6,380 bases of DNA from UBA6901 sp964355495. Its GTDB lineage: Bacteria; Pseudomonadota; Gammaproteobacteria; Acidiferrobacterales; UBA6901. The stretch's first letter is position 1. The number at the start of each line of letters is the position of its first letter. A program made the translations under genes and the position numbers. Below are positions 1 to 5,527 of this stretch, in pieces. The notes under the pieces were generated by a model that saw nothing but the letters and a program-made list of their open reading frames with translations, was not told the DNA's origin and did no database searches. The stretch lies in the NCBI GenBank assembly GCA_964355495.1, contig CAYHES010000146.1, positions 1 through 6,380 on the forward strand, in the 5' to 3' direction.

Positions 1-161
1 GCGCCGGAAATGCGGAAGGCATTGCCACGGTTGGCAATCTCGATGCCGAAATGCGCCTCGACGCGGCGCAGGTGTTCGTCGAGCTGGCCGCACAGGCTGG
101 CGAGCCGCGCATTGTCCGCCGGCAGCAGGCTGAACTCGATCTGTTTCAGTGGAGTGCCCAA
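1..161 (-). CDS. phoH: PhoH-family ATPase, N-terminal fragment (runs off window)
   Basis: This reading frame leaves the left edge of the window, so only about 53 N-terminal codons are visible. The translation includes the stretch IEFSLLPADNARLASLCGQ followed by a segment reading HFGIEIANRGNAFRISG. This is the characteristic N-terminal region of PhoH/YbeZ-type proteins (E. coli YbeZ has a closely similar PADN..LLSLCG...LGIEI segment). The P-loop ATPase domain lies outside the window. The family is a cytoplasmic putative ATPase/helicase associated with YbeY and RNA metabolism. It sits 5 nt downstream of the miaB stop codon on the same strand, which is the common gammaproteobacterial order miaB-phoH-ybeY. 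The start is taken as TTG at 161-159 because no ATG lies nearby and the open frame upstream lies inside miaB. That start is uncertain, and an upstream start inside miaB is possible. Confidence 0.8.
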   Translation of the reverse strand, partial: MGTPLKQIEFSLLPADNARLASLCGQLDEHLRRVEAHFGIEIANRGNAFRISG

Positions 162-166
162 TGCGT

Positions 167-1573
167 TCAGGCCCCGGCAGCGCGCCGGCGCTGCTCCTGC
201 GGCAAGCGGCCGCGCAAGGTATGCGTCACGACCGCGGTGATTTCGACGTCGATAAACTGGCCAATCAGATTCACGTCACCGCCGGAAAAATTCACCACGC
301 GGTTGTTGCCGGTGCGCCCGGCCAGCTCGCCCGGATCCTTGCGTGACAAACCCTCGACCAGAATGCGCTGCACGCTGCCGACCATGGCGCGGCTGATGTC
401 TTCCGCCTGCTGCTGGATGCGTCGTTGCAGAATCGTGAGTCGCTGCTGCTTCACCTCCGCGGCGGTGTCGTCCGCCAGCTCCACCGCCGGTGTGCCGGGG
501 CGCGCGCTGAAAATGAAACTGAACGAATCGTCGAAACCGACCTCGGCCAGCAGGTTCAGGGTCGCTTCGAAATCGGTGTCGGTCTCGCCCGGGAAGCCGA
601 CAATGAAATCGCCGCTGATGCTGATGTCCGGGCGCGCCGCGCGCAGCTTGCGGATCTTGGCCTTGTATTCGAGCGCCGTGTGGCCGCGCTTCATCGCAGC
701 CAAGATGCGGTCCGAGCCGCTCTGCACCGGCAGATGCAGATGCGGGGCCAGCTGTGGCACGTCGCGGTAGGCCTCGATCAGCCGCTCGTTGAATTCCACC
801 GGGTGCGAGGTGATAAAGCGGATGCGGCCGATGCCGTCGATCTCGGCGACATAGCGGATCAAGTCGGCCAGGTCGGCGGTGCCGCCGGTCGCTCCCGGCA
901 TCCTGCCTCCCGCGACACTAGTACTTCCCTGTGCGTCGTCGTGTTTGACGCCACGATAGGCGTTGACGTTCTGGCCGAGCAGCGTCACCTCGCGCACACC
1001 CTGGCCGGCGAGACTCACCACCTCGGCCAGCACGTCGTCGAACGGGCGCGAAAACTCCTCGCCACGCGTGAACGGCACCACGCAGTAGGTACAGTACTTG
1101 GAGCAGCCTTCCATGATGGACACGAAGGCGCGCACGCCCTCGACCCGCGGTTCCGGCAGGCGGTCGAATTTTTCGATTTCCGGAAAGGACACGTCCACCA
1201 CCGCGCGCCGGGTGGCGCGTGCCGTGTCTAGCATCTCCGGCAGGCGATGCAGGGTCTGGGGGCCGAACACCAGATCCACGTACGGCGCGCGCTTGCGAAT
1301 CGCCGCGCCCTCCTGCGAGGCCACGCAGCCGCCCACGCCGATTACCACCTCCGGGCGGGCGCGCTTGTGCGCCTTCCAGTAGCCAAGTTGGGTGAACACC
1401 TTCTCCTGCGCGCGCTCGCGAATCGAACAGGTGTTGAGCAGCAACAGGTCGGCGTCTTCGGGATTATCCGTGAGCGTGAACCCGTGGGTGTGCGCGAGCA
1501 GGTCGGCCATACGCGCCGAGTCGTACTCGTTCATCTGGCAACCCATGGTCTTGATGTACAGCTTTCCGGCCAT
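167..1573 (-). CDS. miaB: tRNA-2-methylthio-N6-dimethylallyladenosine synthase MiaB
   Basis: MiaB is a radical-SAM methylthiotransferase that converts i6A37 to ms2i6A37 in tRNAs reading UNN codons. The 468-residue product is close to the family length (E. coli 474). The N-terminal methylthiotransferase domain carries the three auxiliary-cluster cysteines C12, C49 and C83. The radical SAM cluster motif CxxxCxxC is C157, C161 and C164 (MEGCSKYCTYC). Core motifs LLGQNVNAY (about 198-206), HLPVQSGSDRIL (about 280-291) and DFIVGFPGET (about 322-331) are intact, and a TRAM domain occupies roughly 388-455 (RILVEG...NNRVVNF). The ATG at 1573 follows an AGGGG ribosome-binding sequence with short spacing. 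The gene probably runs into phoH, 5 nt downstream. Oddity: residues about 208-232 form a Gly/Ala/Thr-rich insert roughly 17 residues longer than the same loop in E. coli, encoded by a REP-like palindrome. All catalytic residues are present, so the enzyme is probably active. No convincing promoter was seen upstream. Confidence 0.97.
   Translation of the reverse strand: MAGKLYIKTMGCQMNEYDSARMADLLAHTHGFTLTDNPEDADLLLLNTCSIRERAQEKVFTQLGYWKAHKRARPEVVIGVGGCVASQEGAAIRKRAPYVDLVFGPQTLHRLPEMLDTARATRRAVVDVSFPEIEKFDRLPEPRVEGVRAFVSIMEGCSKYCTYCVVPFTRGEEFSRPFDDVLAEVVSLAGQGVREVTLLGQNVNAYRGVKHDDAQGSTSVAGGRMPGATGGTADLADLIRYVAEIDGIGRIRFITSHPVEFNERLIEAYRDVPQLAPHLHLPVQSGSDRILAAMKRGHTALEYKAKIRKLRAARPDISISGDFIVGFPGETDTDFEATLNLLAEVGFDDSFSFIFSARPGTPAVELADDTAAEVKQQRLTILQRRIQQQAEDISRAMVGSVQRILVEGLSRKDPGELAGRTGNNRVVNFSGGDVNLIGQFIDVEITAVVTHTLRGRLPQEQRRRAAGA
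888..916. repeat. REP-like palindrome inside the miaB reading frame
   Basis: This is a 29-bp imperfect palindrome. Its outer arms are GTCGC and GCGAC, its inner arms GGCA and TGCC, with a 3-nt loop and a symmetric unpaired 4-nt block on each side. It encodes part of an extra Gly/Ala-rich loop in MiaB (about residues 220-229). Its structure resembles bacterial REP-type palindromes, which are normally intergenic. The family identity is inferred from shape only; whether other genomic copies exist cannot be seen here. Confidence 0.45.
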
Positions 1574-1678
1574 AAACCCCTGATTCAGTTCGGTGAAATT
1601 TCTCGTTAACCTACCCGGAACAACGCCAGAACTCCAGCTTGTGGTTAGGACGAGCCCAATTATCCTAAAAACGACTTT

Positions 1679-1810
1679 AGCCGCAGATTAACGCAGATTA
1701 ACGCTAATGAATCATGCCGTTTATGTGCCGAGACCATTCACCCTTTTGGTGGGCTGGCGAATACGGACAGCGCATTGAATATCCGCGTTTATCTGCGTTC
1801 ATCTGCGGCT
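1679..1810. repeat. 132-bp inverted-repeat element with 10-bp tandem arms
   Basis: Two 26-bp arms, 1679-1704 and 1785-1810, are inverted complements with only two mismatches. Each arm is itself nearly a tandem duplication of a 10-bp unit (GCAGATTAAC repeated in the left arm, with GCGTTTATCT and GCGTTCATCT as its counterpart in the right). The unit resembles the 'CGCAGATNAACGCAGAT' type dispersed repeat that I recall from many proteobacterial intergenic regions. The 80-bp interior shows no gene. The element lies in the divergent interval between miaB and the fliK-like gene. A 67-codon minus-strand frame across it is judged spurious. No transposase or clear target duplication is visible. Confidence 0.75.
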
Positions 1811-1855
1811 GACTGCTTTTTCCAGGATTATACCTATATATATGCCTGCGTCGGG

Positions 1856-1882
1856 TAAAGGACGCCGATTGCCGGCCGATAC
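1856..1882 (+). promoter_or_regulatory. Sigma-28 (FliA) promoter for fliK-flhX
   Basis: A -35 box TAAAGGAC (1856-1863) and a -10 box GCCGATAC (1875-1882) are separated by exactly 11 nt. The FliA consensus is TAAAGTTT-N11-GCCGATAA, so 12 of 16 positions match, including the whole TAAAG and GCCGATA cores, at the correct spacing. Transcription would begin near 1889-1890, about 27 nt before the ATG at 1917. This fits a flagellar gene downstream and rules against translation starting at the ATG at 1842, which lies upstream of this promoter. Confidence 0.72.
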
Positions 1883-1916
1883 AGGACTTACGGTCACCTG
1901 CCTGCAACCCTTGGAT

Positions 1917-3095
1917 ATGCTGATCCCGGAGCTTTATTCCTCAAGCCTTGCCGTGCAGCCGCAGACGGCCGGCAGCGCTTTACGCGCCTGGACCACGGGC
2001 CAGGTCCTCGAGGCCACCGTGGTACGACAGGCGCTGGATGGTACGGTCACGCTGCGTGTCGGCAGCCAGGAAGTGCAGGCCCGCACCGGCCTGAATCTCG
2101 CCGCCGACCAGGCACTGACCCTGCAGGTCGCCCAGTCCGGCACACAGACCGTGCTGCGTGTGCTGCACGTGAGCAACGCCGGGGCGACGCCGCACCCGAC
2201 GATGCTCGCCCAGGCCTCCGGACCAACACCCGAGACCACCCTTACCCAGGCCTGGCGCCAGGTGCTGCCGCGCGAAGGCGATCTGCGCCCGCTGCTCGCG
2301 CAACTGGCGGGTACGGCGGCAATGGCGACCGGCGCGGGACCCAAGGTGCTGCCAGGGCCGGTGGCAGCCGCGCTCAAGCAATTTGCGGCCAGGCTTCCGC
2401 TGCTCGACACGCTCACGACGCCCGCGGGCCTCAAGCGCGCGGTAGGCGACTCGGGAATTTTTCTGGAGGCGCATCTTGCCCAGGCGCTGACAGAGGGCAA
2501 GGCGCCGGCCGTGCAAAATGACATCAAGGCCAATCTTCTGCAGCTCGTTGCCCAACTGCGCTCCCTGGCGGCATCAGCAACTCCGGCAACAGCGGCCTCG
2601 GCACACGGCGCCGAGCCGCCGATTGATCCCGCGCTGCCGGTGGTGCTGCGCCAGGCGGACGCCGCGCTGGCGCGCATCGAGCAAAATCAGCTTGCCACGC
2701 TGTCCGGCAGCCCGCAGGCCGCCACGCTGCTGGCCATGGACCTGCCGGTGCGCGATGCCCGGTACACCGGCGTGCTGGAACTGGGCATCGAAGAACAGGA
2801 AAGCGGAACGCCGACGGGCGACACGGTCATGCCCTGGAGCGTGTGGCTGCATTTCGATTTCGAGCATCTCGGCAAGGTGCACGCGCGCGTCACGCTGCGC
2901 GACGAAGAGGTGGCGGCGACACTGTGGGCCGAACACGAACCCACGGCCGCGCTCTTCCAGCAGCATCTGGCCACGCTCGATGGTGCGCTGCGGCACGCCG
3001 GACTCGTGCCCACCACGCTGCACTGCCAGACCGGCACACCGCCGCACACCGGTGAACCGCCGACCCCGAGCACCCTGCTGGATGAACGCGCATGA
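1917..3095 (+). CDS. fliK: FliK-like flagellar hook-length control protein
   Basis: FliK-family proteins measure hook length and trigger the FlhB export-specificity switch. The product is 392 residues from the chosen start (E. coli FliK is 375). It has an Ala/Gln/Leu/Thr-rich N-terminal and central part, as expected for the secreted ruler region. The C-terminal Flg_hook-type domain covers about 300-372, with WSVWLHFDFEHLGKVHARV (about 307-325) followed by the amphipathic LFQQHLATLDGALRHAGL segment. The open frame extends up to an ATG at 1842, but I prefer ATG 1917. The extra 25 residues do not look like this family, and a FliA promoter lies between the two ATGs. No strong Shine-Dalgarno precedes either start. 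The stop overlaps the flhX start (ATGA at 3092-3095), implying translational coupling. Family assignment rests mainly on the C-terminal domain and the flhX neighbour. The N-terminus is divergent, so this may be a second FliK-like protein rather than the principal one. Confidence 0.85.
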   Translation: MLIPELYSSSLAVQPQTAGSALRAWTTGQVLEATVVRQALDGTVTLRVGSQEVQARTGLNLAADQALTLQVAQSGTQTVLRVLHVSNAGATPHPTMLAQASGPTPETTLTQAWRQVLPREGDLRPLLAQLAGTAAMATGAGPKVLPGPVAAALKQFAARLPLLDTLTTPAGLKRAVGDSGIFLEAHLAQALTEGKAPAVQNDIKANLLQLVAQLRSLAASATPATAASAHGAEPPIDPALPVVLRQADAALARIEQNQLATLSGSPQAATLLAMDLPVRDARYTGVLELGIEEQESGTPTGDTVMPWSVWLHFDFEHLGKVHARVTLRDEEVAATLWAEHEPTAALFQQHLATLDGALRHAGLVPTTLHCQTGTPPHTGEPPTPSTLLDERA

Positions 3096-3388
3096 CCGAC
3101 AAGCCCAAGACCATTGCGCCTGGAAAGACCCCGGCACGCTCGGCCGTTGCCCTGTACTATGATCGCAAGACCACGCCGCGCGTCACCGCCAAGGGCACCG
3201 GCCATGTCGCGGAAGAAATACTGGCGCTCGCGCGTGAACACAACATCCCGCTGTACGAGGATGCGGCGCTGGCGTCGCTGCTGGCGCGCATCGAGCTGGG
3301 CGAGAAAATTCCGGAGAAACTGTATGTGGCCGTGGCCGAGGTGATTGCCTTCGCCTACCGGCTGAGCGGCAAATGGCCGGGGCGCTGA
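3092..3388 (+). CDS. flhX: FlhX: stand-alone FlhB C-terminal-domain protein
   Basis: The product is 98 residues and corresponds to the cytoplasmic C-terminal (FlhBCC, EscU/YscU/HrcU-type) part of the flagellar export switch protein FlhB, without its membrane segments. Recognisable signatures are AVALYYDRKTTPRVTAKG (about 18-35), then AEEILALAREHNIPLYED and a terminal block IPEKLYVAVAEVIAFAYRL (about 74-92). The NPTH autocleavage motif of full-length FlhB is absent; the protein begins at about the position where the post-cleavage fragment would. In other bacteria FhlB-CC homologues of this kind can partly substitute for the cleaved domain. It overlaps the fliK-like gene by 4 nt (ATGA), so the two are likely co-expressed and may act on the same switch. 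The start lacks a strong ribosome-binding site, as expected for coupled translation. Confidence 0.88.
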   Translation: MTDKPKTIAPGKTPARSAVALYYDRKTTPRVTAKGTGHVAEEILALAREHNIPLYEDAALASLLARIELGEKIPEKLYVAVAEVIAFAYRLSGKWPGR

Positions 3389-3418
3389 GCGCCGGCACGG
3401 AAAGAGAATCGGGAGAGA

Positions 3419-3438
3419 CTGCCCGCTGGTACGGGCAG
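3419..3438. terminator. Hairpin between convergent flhX and cyclase genes
   Basis: A perfect 7-bp GC-rich stem, CTGCCCG/CGGGCAG, closes a 6-nt loop. It lies in the 55-nt gap between the stop codons of two convergent genes, the place for a shared terminator. Neither strand has a proper T-tract immediately after the stem (GGAAAA on plus, TCTCTCCC on minus), so it would be a weak intrinsic terminator at best. Confidence 0.4.
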
Positions 3439-3443
3439 GAAAA

Positions 3444-4379
3444 TCAGGCGATGCCCACCTGATTGCCGCCCAACTGCTTGGCGGCATACATCGCCTGGTC
3501 GGCGCGGCGCACGAGGCCGGCGCTGTCCTCCTGACCATCGAACGTCGCCACGCCGACGCTCACGGTGAAGCGCAACGCTTCTGCACCGCGCGCTGTCGGC
3601 ACTTCGCAGCACAGCATTTCGACATGGCGCCGGATACGCGCGGCCAGCAACAGTGCGCCATTGCGGTCCGTGCCGGGCAACACCACGACAAACTCCTCGC
3701 CGCCATAACGCGCCTGCACATCGCTGGTGCGGATGCAGGCATTCACCCCATGCGTCAGCGCCTGCAACACGACATCGCCCGCGGCATGTCCGCAGGTGTC
3801 GTTGATCTTCTTGAACTTGTCGATGTCCAGCAGCAGCACCGACAACGGCAGCTTGTGGCGCTGCGACAGGCTGACCTCGCGCTTGAGCGCGGCGTTCAGC
3901 GCGGCGCGGTTGGCCACACCGGTGAGCGGATCGCACAGCGCCGACTCAACCGCCTCCCGGTAGAGCAGCGCATTGCGCAGCGCATACAACAGGCCGCCGA
4001 TGAAGTTCTCAATGCCGATAATTTCCGCGTCGCTGAAGCGCTGCGCGCGCGTAATGCTGATTTCACCCAGCAACCGCTCCTCGAGCAGCAGGCGATAACC
4101 GATACTATGGCGTGATGGGGCACCGATGCTGAAACTCAAACCCATGTCGGCATGCTGGTACGTAAAGCTGTCGTAGGGAATGTTCTTACCCAGCTCGCGT
4201 GCGAACAACTCGATAACCTTCTCGACATCCAGCGTCGTCTGCAGCAGTGCGCTCACCTGCCAGACGGCGGCCCCCGGGGCATGCGCGGCGGCACTGCCAT
4301 CCAGGCTGAACAAGCGCGCCTGCGGGACGACCGATCGGTCCGCCACGGCGCTGCCTGTATTCTCCAGTACCGGATTCAT
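3444..4379 (-). CDS. GAF-GGDEF diguanylate cyclase
   Basis: This cytoplasmic enzyme makes c-di-GMP from two GTP. From the chosen start it has 311 residues. An N-terminal GAF-like sensor region covers about 40-140 (VSALLQTTLDVEKVIELFARELG... then RLLLEERLLGEISI), followed by the GGDEF domain at about 145-308. Visible catalytic features are DPLTGVANR (about 150-158), the metal-binding LLDIDKFK (D185), the active-site GGEEF (226-230) and SVGVA (about 274-278). The inhibitory I-site RxxD is RTSD at 217-220, exactly five residues before GGEEF, so product feedback is expected. There is no membrane segment. The ATG at 4379 is preceded by GGAGG at 8-nt spacing; in-frame ATGs at 4394 and 4409 lack one. 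A sigma-28-like promoter lies upstream, separated from the gene by a MITE. Flagellar/chemotaxis neighbours suggest a role in motility control. The GAF ligand is unknown. Confidence 0.93.
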   Translation of the reverse strand: MNPVLENTGSAVADRSVVPQARLFSLDGSAAAHAPGAAVWQVSALLQTTLDVEKVIELFARELGKNIPYDSFTYQHADMGLSFSIGAPSRHSIGYRLLLEERLLGEISITRAQRFSDAEIIGIENFIGGLLYALRNALLYREAVESALCDPLTGVANRAALNAALKREVSLSQRHKLPLSVLLLDIDKFKKINDTCGHAAGDVVLQALTHGVNACIRTSDVQARYGGEEFVVVLPGTDRNGALLLAARIRRHVEMLCCEVPTARGAEALRFTVSVGVATFDGQEDSAGLVRRADQAMYAAKQLGGNQVGIA

Positions 4380-4418
4380 TGTCTTTTCCTCCATTTTTCT
4401 GGATATCACTCTAAACCC
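4364..4418. repeat. 55-bp contig-end overlap, copy 1 (artefact)
   Basis: This 55-bp sequence, which includes the cyclase start codon and its ribosome-binding site, recurs without a single mismatch at 4519-4573 on the other side of the N run. It ends exactly at the base before the MITE. Two contigs sharing an identical 55-mer at their ends is the expected product of a de Bruijn graph with k=55 that was scaffolded without merging. The true sequence probably has one copy. Confidence 0.9.
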
Positions 4419-4518
4419 NNNNNNNNNNNNNNNNNNNNNNNNNNNNNNNNNNNNNNNNNNNNNNNNNNNNNNNNNNNNNNNNNNNNNNNNNNNNNNNNNN
4501 NNNNNNNNNNNNNNNNNN
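4419..4518. other. Assembly gap, 100 N (probably not real)
   Basis: There are exactly 100 unknown bases, the conventional placeholder for a gap of unknown size. Because identical 55-mers flank it, the gap and one 55-bp copy (155 positions in total) most likely do not exist in the genome. Distances in the cyclase upstream region should be shortened by that amount. Confidence 0.92.
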
Positions 4519-4573
4519 CCAGTACCGGATTCATTGTCTTTTCCTCCATTTTTCTGGATATCACTCTAAACCC
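4519..4573. repeat. 55-bp contig-end overlap, copy 2 (artefact)
   Basis: This is an exact copy of 4364-4418. It continues directly into the MITE at 4574. Its last 13 bases (4561-4573) are the left target-site duplication of the MITE. Confidence 0.9.
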
Positions 4574-4758
4574 AATGGCACTTACTTAAACCTAGATGAA
4601 GGGTGGGTTAGCATTTTTTGCGTAACCCACCAACCGTTGCGCAGCAACACAATGCCTTTTCTAATGAGTGCCTGACGGCACGGCTGGTGGGTTACGGCAC
4701 AAACGGCGTGCCTAACCCACCCTACATTGATCAGATAACCGCTTAAGTAAGTGCCATT
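4574..4758. mobile_element. 185-bp MITE with 16-bp terminal inverted repeats and 13-bp target duplication
   Basis: The ends are perfect inverted repeats, AATGGCACTTACTTAA at 4574-4589 and its complement at 4743-4758. They are flanked by a direct repeat ending CACTCTAAACCC (4561-4573 and 4759-4771, 12 of 13 identical), the mark of transposition. The interior has no gene. It holds two hairpins with GGTGGGTTA/TAACCCACC arms (4602-4610 with 4623-4631, and 4686-4694 with 4713-4721) and a small palindrome GTTGCGCAGCAAC (4635-4647). The GGTGGGTTA/TAACCCACC core resembles a dispersed repeat known from many bacteria. An 11-13 bp target duplication is compatible with mobilisation by an IS4-family transposase, but that is inference. 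Once the artefact is removed, the element lies only 39 bp from the cyclase ATG. Confidence 0.88.
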
Positions 4759-4772
4759 CCACTCTAAACCCT

Positions 4773-4800
4773 TTATCGTCCTGTGGGTAACCGATCTTTA
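4773..4800 (-). promoter_or_regulatory. Sigma-28-like promoter facing the diguanylate cyclase
   Basis: Read on the minus strand, a -35 box TAAAGATC (4800-4793) is followed after 12 nt by a -10 box GACGATAA (4780-4773). This matches the FliA consensus TAAAGTTT-N11-GCCGATAA except for three bases in the two boxes and one extra spacer base. Transcription would start near 4766, inside the 13-bp target duplication. Without the MITE the leader would be about 34 nt and would carry the GGAGG site; with it, about 232 nt. The 150 bp of native sequence between the DUF2802 gene and the cyclase holds no other gene. Confidence 0.55.
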
Positions 4801-4882
4801 AGGTTCCCTGGCCAGTCCTGAATGCCGGATTTACCGCGCTGCGATGACCCTTTACCGGACATAATCCAATTCGCGTGCCAAT

Positions 4883-5308
4883 TCAGGCGCTCACCGCCAA
4901 ACCCTTGTCCTTGGCCTCTTGCCCCATGCGGTTGAGCATGGTGATCAGGTCCACTTCGCCGCGGCTCAGGCCGCAGGTATCCATGAGTTCTTCGCTGCTG
5001 GCCCCCTTGCGCGCCAGCTTGCTGGCGAGTTCGTAGGCGGGGCTGGCCGGCTCGCGCCGTGCCATGGGCGCAGGCTCGGACGACACCAAGACGGCCGGCT
5101 CTTGCCGCCTGGTCGGCACGGATTGCCGGCGCAGGGCATGGACCTCTTGCTGCAAACCGAGCAGTTCCTTCTGCAGGTCGCGGATCACCGCCGCCTGGCT
5201 GCGTTCCTGGCGACGCGCCCGGTAGCCGGCCAGCGCCAGCACAATCTGCAAGGCGGCCCCGGCGAGCAGGGCGGCAATCGCAATCACGGCAAATCCACTG
5301 TTCAGCAT
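4883..5308 (-). CDS. DUF2802 membrane-anchored protein of the chemotaxis locus
   Basis: The product is 141 residues. One N-terminal membrane segment (about 5-28, GFAVIAIAALLAGAALQIVLALAGY) is followed by a basic stretch. A probable coiled coil comes next (about 36-62, AAVIRDLQKELLGLQQEVHALRR), then a Pro/Arg/Glu-rich linker (about 63-89). The conserved C-terminal segment is about 90-128, with AYELASKLARKGASSEELMDTCGL then SRGEVDLI, a helix-turn-helix-like pattern typical of DUF2802. The family's function is not established. Such genes are commonly found just after cheW in gammaproteobacterial flagellar/chemotaxis clusters (I recall the same arrangement next to cheW in Pseudomonas). The ATG at 5308 has an AAGGAG site at 7-nt spacing, placed directly after the stop of the small upstream ORF (12-nt gap). 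It is likely the last gene of the cheW operon. No obvious terminator follows. Confidence 0.85.
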   Translation of the reverse strand: MLNSGFAVIAIAALLAGAALQIVLALAGYRARRQERSQAAVIRDLQKELLGLQQEVHALRRQSVPTRRQEPAVLVSSEPAPMARREPASPAYELASKLARKGASSEELMDTCGLSRGEVDLITMLNRMGQEAKDKGLAVSA

Positions 5309-5320
5309 CTCGGCACTCCT

Positions 5321-5527
5321 TCAGACGTATTCGTCAACCTGCGGCTTGTCTCCATCTCCCTCCGGCCTGTCCTGGGGCGGTCGCGCGGGCGGCGGCTTCG
5401 ACCTGCCTTTGTCCTGGCGCGGATCGCCTTTTTCGATGCGCCGCGGCAGCGGCGTGGGATATACGGGTTTGACTCCGTCGATATCGGCCACGGTCTGCGC
5501 GGTTAAATCGCCGCGACCTCGTTCCAC
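5321..5527 (-). CDS. Small proline-rich charged protein between cheW and the DUF2802 gene
   Basis: The 68-residue product has no recognised domain. It has a short N-terminal part (DIDGVKPVYPTPLPRRIEKG), a Lys/Arg/Pro/Asp-rich low-complexity centre and a terminal VDEYV. It fills the space between two same-strand genes almost perfectly: it overlaps the 3' end of cheW by 25 nt in another frame and stops 12 nt before the DUF2802 start. I recall similar short Pro-rich ORFs ending in DEY(V/A) at this position in related loci, which supports it being real. Its start is uncertain: GTG at 5527 gives 68 residues, and GTG at 5491 would give 56. Neither has a good ribosome-binding site. It is probably disordered and cytoplasmic, with no signal peptide or membrane segment. 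Confidence 0.6.
   Translation of the reverse strand: MERGRGDLTAQTVADIDGVKPVYPTPLPRRIEKGDPRQDKGRSKPPPARPPQDRPEGDGDKPQVDEYV

Noticed and set aside
51..1231. Long plus-strand ORFs opposite miaB
   Set aside because: GC-rich DNA gives long antisense frames; the minus strand encodes a fully recognisable MiaB.
1574..1678. A miaB promoter around a GATAAT-like box
   Set aside because: No acceptable -35 hexamer at 16-18 nt could be found, so the match is not better than chance.
1704..1907. 67-codon minus-strand ORF between miaB and fliK
   Set aside because: It runs through the inverted-repeat element and the FliA promoter, has no family resemblance, and its composition is explained by the repeat.
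1842..1916. ATG at 1842 as the fliK start
   Set aside because: It lies upstream of a strong sigma-28 promoter match, has no ribosome-binding site, and adds 25 residues unlike the family.
2687..3538. 283-codon minus-strand ORF opposite fliK and flhX
   Set aside because: It spans two genuine plus-strand genes and has no recognisable protein features.
4152..4589. Plus-strand ORFs running through the N gap
   Set aside because: They are opposite-strand shadows of the cyclase gene joined artificially through unknown bases and a duplicated contig end.
4602..4721. CRISPR-like array from the repeated GGTGGGTTA/TAACCCACC units
   Set aside because: There are only two inverted pairs with unequal spacing, all inside one MITE; there are no direct repeats with unique spacers.
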